Assembly (NCBI RefSeq): GCF_002001045.1
Contig: NZ_MUNR01000011.1
Location: 310,001-374,000, forward strand
Source: Rhodanobacter sp. C01
GTDB taxonomy: Bacteria > Pseudomonadota > Gammaproteobacteria > Xanthomonadales > Rhodanobacteraceae
Direction: 5' to 3'
DNA: 64,000 nt
Position numbers and translations under genes: made by a program. Positions 35,265-43,954 of this stretch are shown piece by piece. Numbering within the stretch: the stretch's first letter is position 1; the number at the start of each line of letters is the position of its first letter. The notes under the pieces are model-generated. The model saw only the letters and a list, made by a program, of their open reading frames with translations. It was not told the DNA's origin and searched no databases.

Positions 35265-36572
35265 ATGTTCGCCTACTATCTCGATCTAGCCCTGCACAGC
35301 CTCAGGCGCAACAAGGTGCTCACCACATTGATGGTGCTGGCGCTGGCACTTGGCATAGGCGCCACGATAACCACGCTGACCGTGCTCAAGCTGCTGTCGG
35401 GCGATCCGCTGCCGCAGAAGAGCACGCAATTGTTCTATCCGCAGCTCGATCCCTATCCGAAGGACCAGCCTTTCTCGCGCAGCGGAAAAAAGTTGCCGTG
35501 GCTCATGAGCTACGTCGATGCCATGAATCTGCTGCATGCCCGCAAGGCGGAGCGGCAGGCGGTGATGGCGATGTCGGAGGTCAAGGTGACGCCGCAGGCA
35601 CAGGACGGGAAGCCGTTTTATGCACATGGCGTGATGACCACGGCCGACTTCTTTCCGATGTTCGACGCGCCATTCCAGTACGGCGCCGGCTGGGCTTCGG
35701 CGGACGATGAAAGCCGTGAGCAGGTAGTGGTAATCGCAGGTTTCCTCAACGACAAGCTGTTCGGAGGAGCGAACAGCGTGGGGCGTACGATCCACATCGA
35801 CGATCGTGATTTCCGCATCATCGGCGTGCTGCGGCCGTGGGCGCCGCAGCCGCGCTTCTATGCGCTACATCTGAGCGGGCGCAATTACGGCATGGGCGAC
35901 GCGGTGTTCATGCCCTTGCTCAGCGCGCGCGCCGACGGCATGACGCCGAGCACGGTCATGTCGTACGGGCCGGGGTCCGACATGCAGCATCTGGAGACCG
36001 CCCCAAGCATCTGGCTGGGCTTGTGGGTGCAATTGTCCAGTACCGACGAGGCGTCGGCCTATAAGCTGTTCCTGGGCAACTACGCGCAGCAGCAGGTTGC
36101 GCTGGGGCGTTTCCAGCTGTCCAGGGTGGCCTTGTCGGACCTCATGTCATGGCTGCACAACGAACAGGTGGTGCCCGATGACGTGCGCCTGCAGGCCGGA
36201 CTGGCATTCGGCTTCCTGCTGATCTGCGTGGTGAACACGGTGGGCCTCTTGTTGGCCAAGTGCCTGCGCCGCTCGCGCGAGATCGGCGTGCGCCGTGCGT
36301 TGGGCGCTTCGCGCGGCGCGATCTTCGCGCAGTTCATGGTCGAGGCCGGCATCGTTGGCGTGGCCGGCGGCGTGCTGGGTCTGGGCTTCGCCGAGCTGGG
36401 CTTGTGGGGCATCCGCCACCAGCCCGCGCAGTACGCCAGCCTCGCGCATCTGGACCTGTCGATGTTTCTGTTCACCTTCGTGGTCGCGCTGGTTTCCAGC
36501 CTGATCGCCGGCCTGCTGCCCGCGTGGCGCGCCTGCGTGGTCGCGCCCGCTCCTCAACTCAAAGCTGCCTGA
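35265..36572 (+). CDS. ABC permease A5 (MacB/FtsX type, clade II)
   Basis: A-type permease of 435 residues. Like A6 it lacks the periplasmic Cys pair: the place of the second Cys reads APSIWLGLWVQL. After the first helix it has G-I-G-A-T-I-T-T-L-T-V-L-K and L-S-G-D-P-L-P-Q. The FtsX part is SREIGVRRALGASRGAIFAQFM, and the end is WRACVVAPAPQLKAA. It lies 64 nt behind B5 and 11 nt before B6. Confidence 0.92.
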   Translation: MFAYYLDLALHSLRRNKVLTTLMVLALALGIGATITTLTVLKLLSGDPLPQKSTQLFYPQLDPYPKDQPFSRSGKKLPWLMSYVDAMNLLHARKAERQAVMAMSEVKVTPQAQDGKPFYAHGVMTTADFFPMFDAPFQYGAGWASADDESREQVVVIAGFLNDKLFGGANSVGRTIHIDDRDFRIIGVLRPWAPQPRFYALHLSGRNYGMGDAVFMPLLSARADGMTPSTVMSYGPGSDMQHLETAPSIWLGLWVQLSSTDEASAYKLFLGNYAQQQVALGRFQLSRVALSDLMSWLHNEQVVPDDVRLQAGLAFGFLLICVVNTVGLLLAKCLRRSREIGVRRALGASRGAIFAQFMVEAGIVGVAGGVLGLGFAELGLWGIRHQPAQYASLAHLDLSMFLFTFVVALVSSLIAGLLPAWRACVVAPAPQLKAA

Positions 36573-36583
36573 GGGGAGTCATC

Positions 36584-37789
36584 ATGGAAATCCGTCCGAT
36601 ACTCGCCAGCCTGCGCAAGCACCGCATCCCGGCCGTTCTGATCGTGCTGGAAATCGCACTGGCCTGCGCCGTACTCTGTAACGCCGTCTTCATGATCGGC
36701 CAGCGCATGGCCGACATCCACTGGTCGAATGCGATCGACGAACAGGGCATTTCGGTGGTCACCGTGAATGGGGCCGATCCGAAACTCGCCGCCAGCGAGA
36801 TACCGCGCAATCTGGCCGCCTTGCGCGGTATCGCCGGCGTCACCGCGGCGGCCGCGGCAACCAGCATGCCGCTGGACCAGAATCCGGCCCTGTCGCCCTT
36901 CGTCACCAAGCCGTATGCGACTACCACGGTGAACAGCTCGGTGTATTTCATCGGCGGCGACGGCGAGAAAGCGATGGGGCTGCGCTTGCTGCAAGGTCGA
37001 TGGTTCAATGCGGACGAATACGCGGGCAGCGGTTTCAAGAATTTCGGTTCCACCGGTCATGTCGCGCTGGTCACGCAGAGCGACGCGAACAGGTTGTGGC
37101 CTGGCCAGAGCGCGCTGGGCAAGACCTTGTATACCGACGCCACGGGCTGGACGGTTGTCGGTGTTGTTGCTGATGTACTTGCAGAGGATCCCAAGCTCAG
37201 TGGCCCCGGTGGCATGTATTCCAGCGTGTTCTTTCCGTTGCAGCCTGACGGGGTGATGGGCGACTACATGTTGCGCAGCGTGCCGCAGGATCGCGAGCGC
37301 GTGGTGCGCGAAGCGGTGCAGGTGCTGGGCAAGCTGCAGCCGGGTGCAGTAGTGGAAGGGACGACCTATGCCGGCATGCGTTCCGACTATTTCGCCGATG
37401 CCAACAGCATGGTGTGGATGCTGGTGCTTGTGTGCGTGGTGATGCTGGCGGTGACTGCGTTCGGCATCGTCGGCCTGACCAGCTTCTGGGTGCAGCAGCG
37501 GCGGCGACAGATCGGCATACGCCGCGCCGTGGGCGCCACACGCGGACATATCCTCAGCTATTTCCGTACCGAGAATTTTCTGCTCAGCACGGCCGGGGTA
37601 CTCACGGGCATGGCACTGGCGTTCGGCATCAACCTGTACCTGATGACGCATTACGAGATGAGTCGCATGCCCTGGTATTACCTGCCCGGGAGTGCCATCG
37701 CACTTTGGCTGCTCGGTCAGCTTGCCGTGCTCGGCCCGGCACTGCGCGCCGCCGCGGTGCCACCGGTGGTGGCGACGCGATCAGTGTGA
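36584..37789 (+). CDS. ABC permease B6 (MacB/FtsX type, clade II)
   Basis: B-type permease of 401 residues, the shortest of the B set. N-terminus MEIRPILASLRKHRIPAVL with LACAVLCNAVFMIGQRM in the first helix. FtsX region GIVGLTSFWVQQRRRQIGIR and GATRGHILSYFRTENFL. End ALRAAAVPPVVATRSV. GGGGAG lies 7 nt before the ATG. Paired with A5; a palindromic repeat follows it. Confidence 0.92.
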   Translation: MEIRPILASLRKHRIPAVLIVLEIALACAVLCNAVFMIGQRMADIHWSNAIDEQGISVVTVNGADPKLAASEIPRNLAALRGIAGVTAAAAATSMPLDQNPALSPFVTKPYATTTVNSSVYFIGGDGEKAMGLRLLQGRWFNADEYAGSGFKNFGSTGHVALVTQSDANRLWPGQSALGKTLYTDATGWTVVGVVADVLAEDPKLSGPGGMYSSVFFPLQPDGVMGDYMLRSVPQDRERVVREAVQVLGKLQPGAVVEGTTYAGMRSDYFADANSMVWMLVLVCVVMLAVTAFGIVGLTSFWVQQRRRQIGIRRAVGATRGHILSYFRTENFLLSTAGVLTGMALAFGINLYLMTHYEMSRMPWYYLPGSAIALWLLGQLAVLGPALRAAAVPPVVATRSV

Positions 37790-37805
37790 CGACTGGGGGG
37801 TCTGC

Positions 37806-37876
37806 AGGAGCGCACCCTGTGCGCGATGCTTTGGCGTGTACGTGCAGAAAGTGCATCTTGCACAGGGTGCGCTCCT
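37806..37876. repeat. TAGGAGCGCACC-type palindromic repeat, copy 1
   Basis: AGGAGCGCACCCTGTGC (37806-37822) and its exact complement (37860-37876) face each other across 37 bp in the gap between B6 and A6. A second copy of the same family, with GCGCGATGC following the arm, is at 58891-58960. This looks like a REP-type element as scattered in related genomes. Confidence 0.8.
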
Positions 37877-37918
37877 ACAAGGCGGCATGTGATTTCAATC
37901 ATTGACGGGATACATGGA

Positions 37919-39226
37919 ATGTTCGGTTATTACCTCGATCTGGCTTTGCGCAGCCTGACGCGCAGCAAGGTGCTTACGGCGCTGATGGTGCTCGCGATCG
38001 GGCTCGGCATCGGCGCCAGCATGACGATGATCACCGTGCTGCACGTGATGTCGGGCGATCCGTTGCCGGGGCGCAGCAACCAGTTGTATTACCCGCAGCT
38101 CGACCCGTTGCCGTTGAAATATCAGCAAAGTGCATACGGCCCGGATCCGCGCTTGAACTTCACCTGGCCCGATGCGATGGCCCTGCTGGCGGCGCATCGC
38201 GCCGAGCGGCAGGCAGCGATGGCCGGTGGCGCCTTGCTGGTCCGACCGGCGCAGACGGGATTGCGGCCGTTCTACGTCGATGGTCGCTACGCCACCACCG
38301 ATTTCTTTGCGATGTTCGGCGTGACGTTCCTGCGCGGCCAGGGCTGGTCGGGGGCGGATGATGATGGACGGGCACGGGTAGTAGTGCTGAGCGAAAAGCT
38401 CAGTCGCAAGCTGTTTGGCACGAATGACAGCGTTGGCCGCACGGTGCGCTTCGGTGACGCCGACTTGCGTGTCATCGGCGTCAGCGCCGACTGGCAGCCG
38501 CAGCCGATGTTCTATGCGGATGCCTCAGCCAAGGTGTTTGATGATGCCGATCAGTTCTTCCTGCCGTTGTCGACGGCGTTGGACCTGAAGTTCGATACCA
38601 ACAGCAACCAGTCGAGTTGGTCGTCGTTCGAAGGTGACATGAAAAGCCCGGTACTCACCTGGTTGCAGGTGTGGGTGCAGTTGAAGGATGCAGGGCAGGT
38701 TGCTGCATATCGGCAATTCCTGATCGACTACTCGGCGCAACAGAAGGCGCTGGGCCGCTTCGAGCGGCCCCCAACCCAGGCCCGGCTATACGGACTGATG
38801 AGCTGGCTGGATCGCCAGAATCTGGTGCCTGCCGACGTCCGTCTGCAGCTGTGGCTGGCGCTGGGTTTCCTGCTTGTTTGCATGATCAACATCGTGGCGC
38901 TGCTGCTGGCGAAGTTTCTGCGCCGCAGTGGTGAGGTCAGTGTCCGGCGTGCGCTGGGTGCGCGGCGGCGCGATATCTTCCTGCAGTTCGGCATCGAGTC
39001 GGCGGTGATCGGTCTGGCCGGCGGTGTGCTGGGGCTGGTGATTGCCCAGCTGGGGCTGTGGAGCGTGCGGCATCGCCCGGACGACTACGCGCATCTGGCG
39101 CAAATGGACGTCTCCATGTTGATCGGCACCTTCGTGCTCGCAGTGCTGGCCAGCGTGCTGGCCGGTCTGTTGCCGGCCTGGCGTGCATGCCGTGTGGCGC
39201 CTGCGCTGCAGTTGAAGACCCTCTAG
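37919..39226 (+). CDS. ABC permease A6 (MacB/FtsX type, clade II)
   Basis: A-type permease of 435 residues. It lacks the Cys pair of A1-A4 (SNQSSWSSF and PVLTWLQVWVQL at the two places). After the first helix it has G-I-G-A-S-M-T-M-I-T-V and M-S-G-D-P-L-P. The FtsX segment SGEVSVRRALGARRRDIFLQF differs slightly from the I-G-V-R-R of other members. It ends WRACRVAPALQLKTL. I use the ATG at 37919; earlier in-frame codons come from the palindromic repeat. Confidence 0.92.
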   Translation: MFGYYLDLALRSLTRSKVLTALMVLAIGLGIGASMTMITVLHVMSGDPLPGRSNQLYYPQLDPLPLKYQQSAYGPDPRLNFTWPDAMALLAAHRAERQAAMAGGALLVRPAQTGLRPFYVDGRYATTDFFAMFGVTFLRGQGWSGADDDGRARVVVLSEKLSRKLFGTNDSVGRTVRFGDADLRVIGVSADWQPQPMFYADASAKVFDDADQFFLPLSTALDLKFDTNSNQSSWSSFEGDMKSPVLTWLQVWVQLKDAGQVAAYRQFLIDYSAQQKALGRFERPPTQARLYGLMSWLDRQNLVPADVRLQLWLALGFLLVCMINIVALLLAKFLRRSGEVSVRRALGARRRDIFLQFGIESAVIGLAGGVLGLVIAQLGLWSVRHRPDDYAHLAQMDVSMLIGTFVLAVLASVLAGLLPAWRACRVAPALQLKTL

Positions 39227-39234
39227 GAATGACC

Positions 39235-40470
39235 ATGCAACTGCGACCGATTCTTTCCAGCCTGAGCCACCACAAGCTCACCGCGTCATTGCTGATGCTG
39301 CAGGTGGCACTGACCTGCGCGATCGTCTGCAACGTGGTGTTCATGATCACCAACCGGCTGGAACAGGTCACACTGCCCAGCGGTGTCGACGAAGCCGGGT
39401 TGTCGATGCTCAACAGTGAATCCATCGACAAAAATGAAAACAGACTGGCGCGCCACGCCGCCGATCTGGCCGGGTTGCGCGCGATACCTGGCGTCACTGC
39501 GGCGGTGGCTGTCGATACGCTGCCGCTGGGGCGAGACGAGTCGTCTTATGGCACCTGCGCCAGCGCCGAGGACCTGGCCAAGGCGATCGCTGCCCGTTCG
39601 ATGATGCGTGAGGGCCTTTGCGTGCAACCGGCGGTTTATGGCGGTACCCAGGGCGAAGTCGGGGCACTGGGACTGCATCTGATCGCAGGGCGCGATTTCC
39701 GCGCCGATGAATATGTGGCCGGCTCGGGCGTGTCCGTGGTGATCCTCAGTCGTGCGCTTGCGGAAAAGCTCTATCCCGGCAAGGCCGCGCTGGGTCAGAG
39801 CATCTATGCCGGCGGCGACAAGCCGATCCGTGTCATCGGCATCGTCGATACGTTGTTGCGTCCCCACTTGCGCGCGTCGGAAGTGAACCAGTACGCGATG
39901 TTGTTTCCCATGTTGCCGAACGACGGCGAGGTGACGTACCTGTTGCGCAGTGCGCCGCAGGATCGCGAACGCGTACTGCGGATAGCCGCAGAGAAGCTCG
40001 AACAGCTCAGTCCCGAACGGATCATTCCAGCAAGCAGCATACGCACCTATACCCAGATGCGTGATGCATACTTCCAGCGCGACACCACCATGATCGGCCT
40101 GCTGCTGGCCTCCGGGCTCGGCCTGCTGTTCGTCACGGCCTTGGGCATCACCGGACTGGCCAATTTCTGGGTGCAGCAGCGCCGCCGCAGCATCGGCATC
40201 CGCCGCGCGATCGGCGCCACCCGTGGCGATATCCTGCGCTACTTCCAGGCCGAGAACTTCCTGATCGTCACTGCCGGTATCGTGCTGGGCCTGTTACTGG
40301 CGGTCATGTTGAATCTGGTGCTGATGAAACACTATGAGCTGCCGCGGCTGCCGCTGTACTACCTGCCGATTGGCGCGCTTGTATTGTGGCTCCTTTGCCA
40401 ATTGGCCGTGCTCGGCCCGGCGCTGCGCGCGGCGGCAGTGCCGCCGGTGGTGGCGACGCGGTCGGTATAA
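39235..40470 (+). CDS. ABC permease B7 (MacB/FtsX type, clade II)
   Basis: Last permease of the array, 411 residues. N-terminus MQLRPILSSLSHHKLTASL with LTCAIVCNVVFMITNRL. Two Cys residues occur in the periplasmic part (GTCASAE and EGLCVQP), absent from most B-types. FtsX region GITGLANFWVQQRRRSIGIR and GATRGDILRYFQAENFLIV. End ALRAAAVPPVVATRSV. An ATG two codons earlier (39229) is possible, but AGGA is better spaced for 39235. Paired with A6. Confidence 0.92.
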   Translation: MQLRPILSSLSHHKLTASLLMLQVALTCAIVCNVVFMITNRLEQVTLPSGVDEAGLSMLNSESIDKNENRLARHAADLAGLRAIPGVTAAVAVDTLPLGRDESSYGTCASAEDLAKAIAARSMMREGLCVQPAVYGGTQGEVGALGLHLIAGRDFRADEYVAGSGVSVVILSRALAEKLYPGKAALGQSIYAGGDKPIRVIGIVDTLLRPHLRASEVNQYAMLFPMLPNDGEVTYLLRSAPQDRERVLRIAAEKLEQLSPERIIPASSIRTYTQMRDAYFQRDTTMIGLLLASGLGLLFVTALGITGLANFWVQQRRRSIGIRRAIGATRGDILRYFQAENFLIVTAGIVLGLLLAVMLNLVLMKHYELPRLPLYYLPIGALVLWLLCQLAVLGPALRAAAVPPVVATRSV

Positions 40471-40523
40471 GTACCATGCAATCTGGCACGGGAAGATGCT
40501 TCCCGCGGCAGTCACAATGAACC

Positions 40524-40545
40524 TTCATGGTCCCATGAATACAAT
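40524..40545 (+). promoter_or_regulatory. possible promoter with dyad before the DUF885 gene
   Basis: A palindrome, TTCATGG-TC-CCATGAA (40524-40539), is followed at once by TACAAT (40540-40545), a fair -10 element, 15 nt before the ATG. No good -35 element is visible, so either an activator binding the dyad or read-through from the array could drive the gene. Confidence 0.3.
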
Positions 40546-40560
40546 CCGGAGCTGAGCCTG

Positions 40561-42384
40561 ATGAAGACCTTGCCGTTGCTGATCTGTGCGAGCCTGCTGG
40601 GCTCGGTGTCGATGGTTTCAATGCTGCAGGCTGCGCCCGCCGCGCAAGCCGCCTCGACGGATGTGGCGACGAGGGTGGCCGCGCTCAATGCGCTGCTGGC
40701 CGAACAATGGCAGCACACGCTGCAGAGTTCGCCCGAGTTCGCGACCATTCTCGGCGATCTGCGCTACAACGACCGCTGGAGCGACATGTCGCTGGCGCAT
40801 GCGGCGGCCGAGCGCAAGGTGGATGCGGATTTCCTAAAGCGCTTCGAGGCGATCGACACCACCGGTTTCTCCGATACCGACAGGCTCAATCAGCAGCTGA
40901 TGGTGCGCCAGCTCAAGGATGGCCTGAAGAGCTACGACCTGAAGCTGTACGAGATGCCACTGGACCAGATGGCCGGCGTGCATCTGGCGCTAGCCGGCTT
41001 CGTCAGCTCGATCCCGTTCGACAACACCAAGGAGTACGAGGATTACCTGGCGCGCCTGAAGGCGGTGCCGAAGGGTTTCGACCAGGTCATCGGCGTGGCC
41101 ACGCAGGGCATGCGCGACAAGATGATGCCGCCGAAGTACCTGCTGGAGAAAGTGGTCACGCAGATCGGCAGCATCGAGAAGCCGGCCGGCATGGACAGCG
41201 TCTTCGCCGAGCCATTGAAACATTTCCCGAAATCGGTGTCTGCGGCGGACCAGAAGCGCCTGCATGACGATATCCTCGCCGCGATCGACCAGGACGTTCG
41301 CCCGGCCTATCGCAAGCTGGGCGAGTTCGTGGCAAAGGACTACGCGCCGCAAGGTCGAGCCGAGCCGGGTGTTTGGGATCTGCCCAATGGCGACGCAATC
41401 TACCGCTTCGACGTGGAGCAGATGACCACCACCGACGAGACCCCCGAGCAGATCCACGAGCTGGGTCTGGCCGAGGTCAAGCGCATCGAGGGGGAGATGA
41501 CAAAGATCGCCAAGGCGCAGGGTTATCCCGATCTCGCCAGCTTCCGCGCGGCGCTGAAGAAGGACCCGAAGACCTTCGCCACTTCGCGCGACGACATCCT
41601 GAATCGCTACCGCGGCTACCTGGCACAGATGCAGCCGGAGCTGCCCAAGCTGTTTGGTCTGCTGCCCAAGACGAAGGTGGTGGTGATGCCGGTCGAGGCG
41701 TTCCGTGAGAAGGAAGCGCCGGCAGCCGAATACCATCAGGGCACCCCGGACGGTTCGCGGCCAGGCCAGATCTTCGTCAATACCGGCGACTACGCGCAGC
41801 GCAGTGTGCTGACCATCGAAACGACGGCCTATCACGAAGGAATCCCGGGCCATCACCTGCAGATCTCGATCGCGCAAACGCTGCCGGCGCTGCCGCCGTT
41901 CCGCCAGCAGGCCGGTTACACCGCCTACATCGAGGGCTGGGCACTGTATGCCGAACAGTTGGGCAAGGAGATCGGCTTCTACAAGGATCCGCTGTCCTAC
42001 TACGGTCACCTCAGCGACGAGCTGCTGCGCGCGGATCGCCTGGTGCTCGATACCGGCGTGCACTACAAGCACTGGACGCGCCAGCAGATGGTCGACTTCT
42101 TCCACACGCATTCCGGCGAAGACGAGCCGGACGTGCAGGCCGAGACCGATCGCTACATCACCTGGCCCGGTCAGGCGCTGGCCTACAAGACCGGCGAGCT
42201 GAAGATCCTCGAGCTGCGCGAGCGCGCCAAGAAGGAACTGGGCGACCAGTTCGACATCCGTGCCTTCCACGACGAGATCCTCGGCGGTGGCGCACTGCCG
42301 CTGGACGTGCTGGACAGCCGTGTCAACGACTGGATCACCGCGGTGAAGGCCGGCAAGGCGCCGGCGCACCCGGTCGCGTCATGA
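40561..42384 (+). CDS. exported DUF885-family metallopeptidase
   Basis: This 607-residue protein has a signal peptide (LPLLICASLLGSVSMVSMLQAAPAAQA) and the long helical DUF885 fold. The zinc motif is TTAYHEGIPGHHLQ, with His425-Glu426 and His431-His432, followed by YIEGWALYAEQLGKEIGFY. DUF885 proteins resemble M3-like helical zinc peptidases. It should act in the periplasm or outside. It lies 90 nt after the last permease and ahead of the two-component genes, so it may handle a peptide linked to the exporter. The link is by position only. Confidence 0.85.
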   Translation: MKTLPLLICASLLGSVSMVSMLQAAPAAQAASTDVATRVAALNALLAEQWQHTLQSSPEFATILGDLRYNDRWSDMSLAHAAAERKVDADFLKRFEAIDTTGFSDTDRLNQQLMVRQLKDGLKSYDLKLYEMPLDQMAGVHLALAGFVSSIPFDNTKEYEDYLARLKAVPKGFDQVIGVATQGMRDKMMPPKYLLEKVVTQIGSIEKPAGMDSVFAEPLKHFPKSVSAADQKRLHDDILAAIDQDVRPAYRKLGEFVAKDYAPQGRAEPGVWDLPNGDAIYRFDVEQMTTTDETPEQIHELGLAEVKRIEGEMTKIAKAQGYPDLASFRAALKKDPKTFATSRDDILNRYRGYLAQMQPELPKLFGLLPKTKVVVMPVEAFREKEAPAAEYHQGTPDGSRPGQIFVNTGDYAQRSVLTIETTAYHEGIPGHHLQISIAQTLPALPPFRQQAGYTAYIEGWALYAEQLGKEIGFYKDPLSYYGHLSDELLRADRLVLDTGVHYKHWTRQQMVDFFHTHSGEDEPDVQAETDRYITWPGQALAYKTGELKILELRERAKKELGDQFDIRAFHDEILGGGALPLDVLDSRVNDWITAVKAGKAPAHPVAS

Positions 42385-42393
42385 GCAGCGCCT

Positions 42394-42415
42394 CGCTCCG
42401 GAACCGTCCGGAGCG
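42394..42415 (+). terminator. hairpin after the DUF885 gene
   Basis: CGCTCCGG and CCGGAGCG form an 8-bp GC stem with a 6-nt loop (AACCGT) ten bases after the stop codon. There is no T-run. It probably separates the export operon from the regulator genes. Confidence 0.5.
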
Positions 42416-42531
42416 GGGCGGCAACATGCCGGGAGTGCCGACGGCGACACGGTCGGCAGGTTGCATAGTCCGCAAGTCATGGCAACCTTTATGGCCGGAG
42501 CGGCATCCATGTCCGCATGTGCAGAAGAAAG

Positions 42532-43872
42532 ATGCGAACCGTACTGATCATTGACGACAACCCGGCCGTGGGCGAGGCACTCTCGCTGGCGCTGTCGCTG
42601 CACGAAATCCGTCCGCTTACGGCGCTGACGCCTGATGAAGGGCTGGCGCTGCTGCAACGGGAGGCGGTCGACGTGGTGATCCAGGACATGAACTTCACCG
42701 CCGACACCACCTCGGGCGAGGAAGGTGTGGCGCTGTTCCGCGCGATCCGCGAGCGACATGCCGATCTGCCGGTGATCCTGCTTACCGCATGGACGCATCT
42801 GGAAACCGCGGTGGAACTGGTCAAGGCTGGCGCGGCCGATTATCTGGGTAAGCCGTGGGACGACCACAAGCTCTTGGCCACGGTAGAAAACCTGCTGGAG
42901 CTGTCCGAATCCACCCGCGAGGTGACGCGTGGCCGGCGCGAGCGTCGCCAGCGGCGCGAGCAGCTGCAGCAGAAGTATGATCTGGACGGACTGGTGTTCG
43001 CTTCCGAGGCGATGGCGCGCACGCTGGAGCTGGCCTGCCAGATCGCCCGCTCGGACGTGCCGGTGCTGATCACCGGCCCGAATGGCACCGGCAAGGAGCG
43101 CATCGCGTCGATCGTGCACGCCAACTCGGCGGTGAAGCGCGGCGCGTTCATCGCGGTGAATTGCGGCGCATTGCCGGGCGAACTGATCGAGGCCGAACTG
43201 TTTGGCGCCGATGCAGGCGCGTATACCGGCGCGAACAAGGCCCGCGAGGGTCGTTTCGAACTGGCTGACGGAGGCACCCTGTTCCTCGACGAGATCGGCA
43301 ACCTGCCGCTGCCCGGACAGATGAAGCTGCTGCGGGTGCTGGAGACCGGACAGTTCGAACGGCTCGGTTCGGGCCGCACGCGGCAGGTCAAGGTGCGCGT
43401 GCTTTCCGCCACCAATGCCGACCTCAAGGCGATGATCCGCGCAGGTACCTTCCGCGAGGATCTGTACTACCGGCTCAATGTGATCGAGGTGAACCTGCCG
43501 TCGCTGGCCGAACGCAGCGACGACATCCTGCCGCTGGCGGAATTCTTCCTGGACGGCCGCGCAGAACTCGGCGATGCCGCACGCGAAGCCTTGCTGGGCT
43601 ATCCATGGCCGGGCAACGTGCGGGAACTGAAGAACGCGATCGAACGTGCAGCGCTGCTCGCCGGCGATGGTCCGATCACGCCGGAACTGCTCAATCTGCC
43701 GCAGCATGTCGCTGCTGGCGCGCGCAACCTCGACGAGCCCAGTCGCGAAGCGGTGGAGATTGCTCTGCACAAGGCCGACGGCGTGGTCAGTCGTGCCGCG
43801 CAGAACCTCGGCCTGTCGCGCCAAGCACTGTATCGGCGGATGGAACGCTATGGTCTTGCGGCGCCGGCCTGA
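42532..43872 (+). CDS. sigma-54-dependent response regulator (NtrC family)
   Basis: The 446-residue protein has three domains. A receiver (1-120) carries phospho-acceptor Asp52 in VVIQDMNF and Lys in YLGKPWDD. An AAA+ domain (about 150-380) has Walker A GPNGTGKE (182-189), the sigma-54 contact loop GAYTGA (229-234; usually GAFTGA) and Walker B GGTLFLDEIGN. A FIS-type helix-turn-helix lies at the end (GVVSRAAQNLGLSRQALYRR). It activates sigma-54 promoters after phosphorylation, probably by the kinase two genes on. The promoter at 19848 with its TGTCC array is the obvious target. Confidence 0.95.
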   Translation: MRTVLIIDDNPAVGEALSLALSLHEIRPLTALTPDEGLALLQREAVDVVIQDMNFTADTTSGEEGVALFRAIRERHADLPVILLTAWTHLETAVELVKAGAADYLGKPWDDHKLLATVENLLELSESTREVTRGRRERRQRREQLQQKYDLDGLVFASEAMARTLELACQIARSDVPVLITGPNGTGKERIASIVHANSAVKRGAFIAVNCGALPGELIEAELFGADAGAYTGANKAREGRFELADGGTLFLDEIGNLPLPGQMKLLRVLETGQFERLGSGRTRQVKVRVLSATNADLKAMIRAGTFREDLYYRLNVIEVNLPSLAERSDDILPLAEFFLDGRAELGDAAREALLGYPWPGNVRELKNAIERAALLAGDGPITPELLNLPQHVAAGARNLDEPSREAVEIALHKADGVVSRAAQNLGLSRQALYRRMERYGLAAPA

Positions 43873-43954
43873 CGTCGTCGAGCATGCCGCACGCGCTTGC
43901 CGTGGTGGTGATGGCGTAGAAAGATGACGATACCTCGACGACGGGAGTGATGGC

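Noticed and set aside
40484-40499. TGGCACGG followed by GC before the DUF885 gene, looking like a sigma-54 promoter
   Set aside because: The GG and GC elements are 11 bp apart instead of 10, and the -12 part (GATGC) is poor. Sigma-54 spacing is strict.
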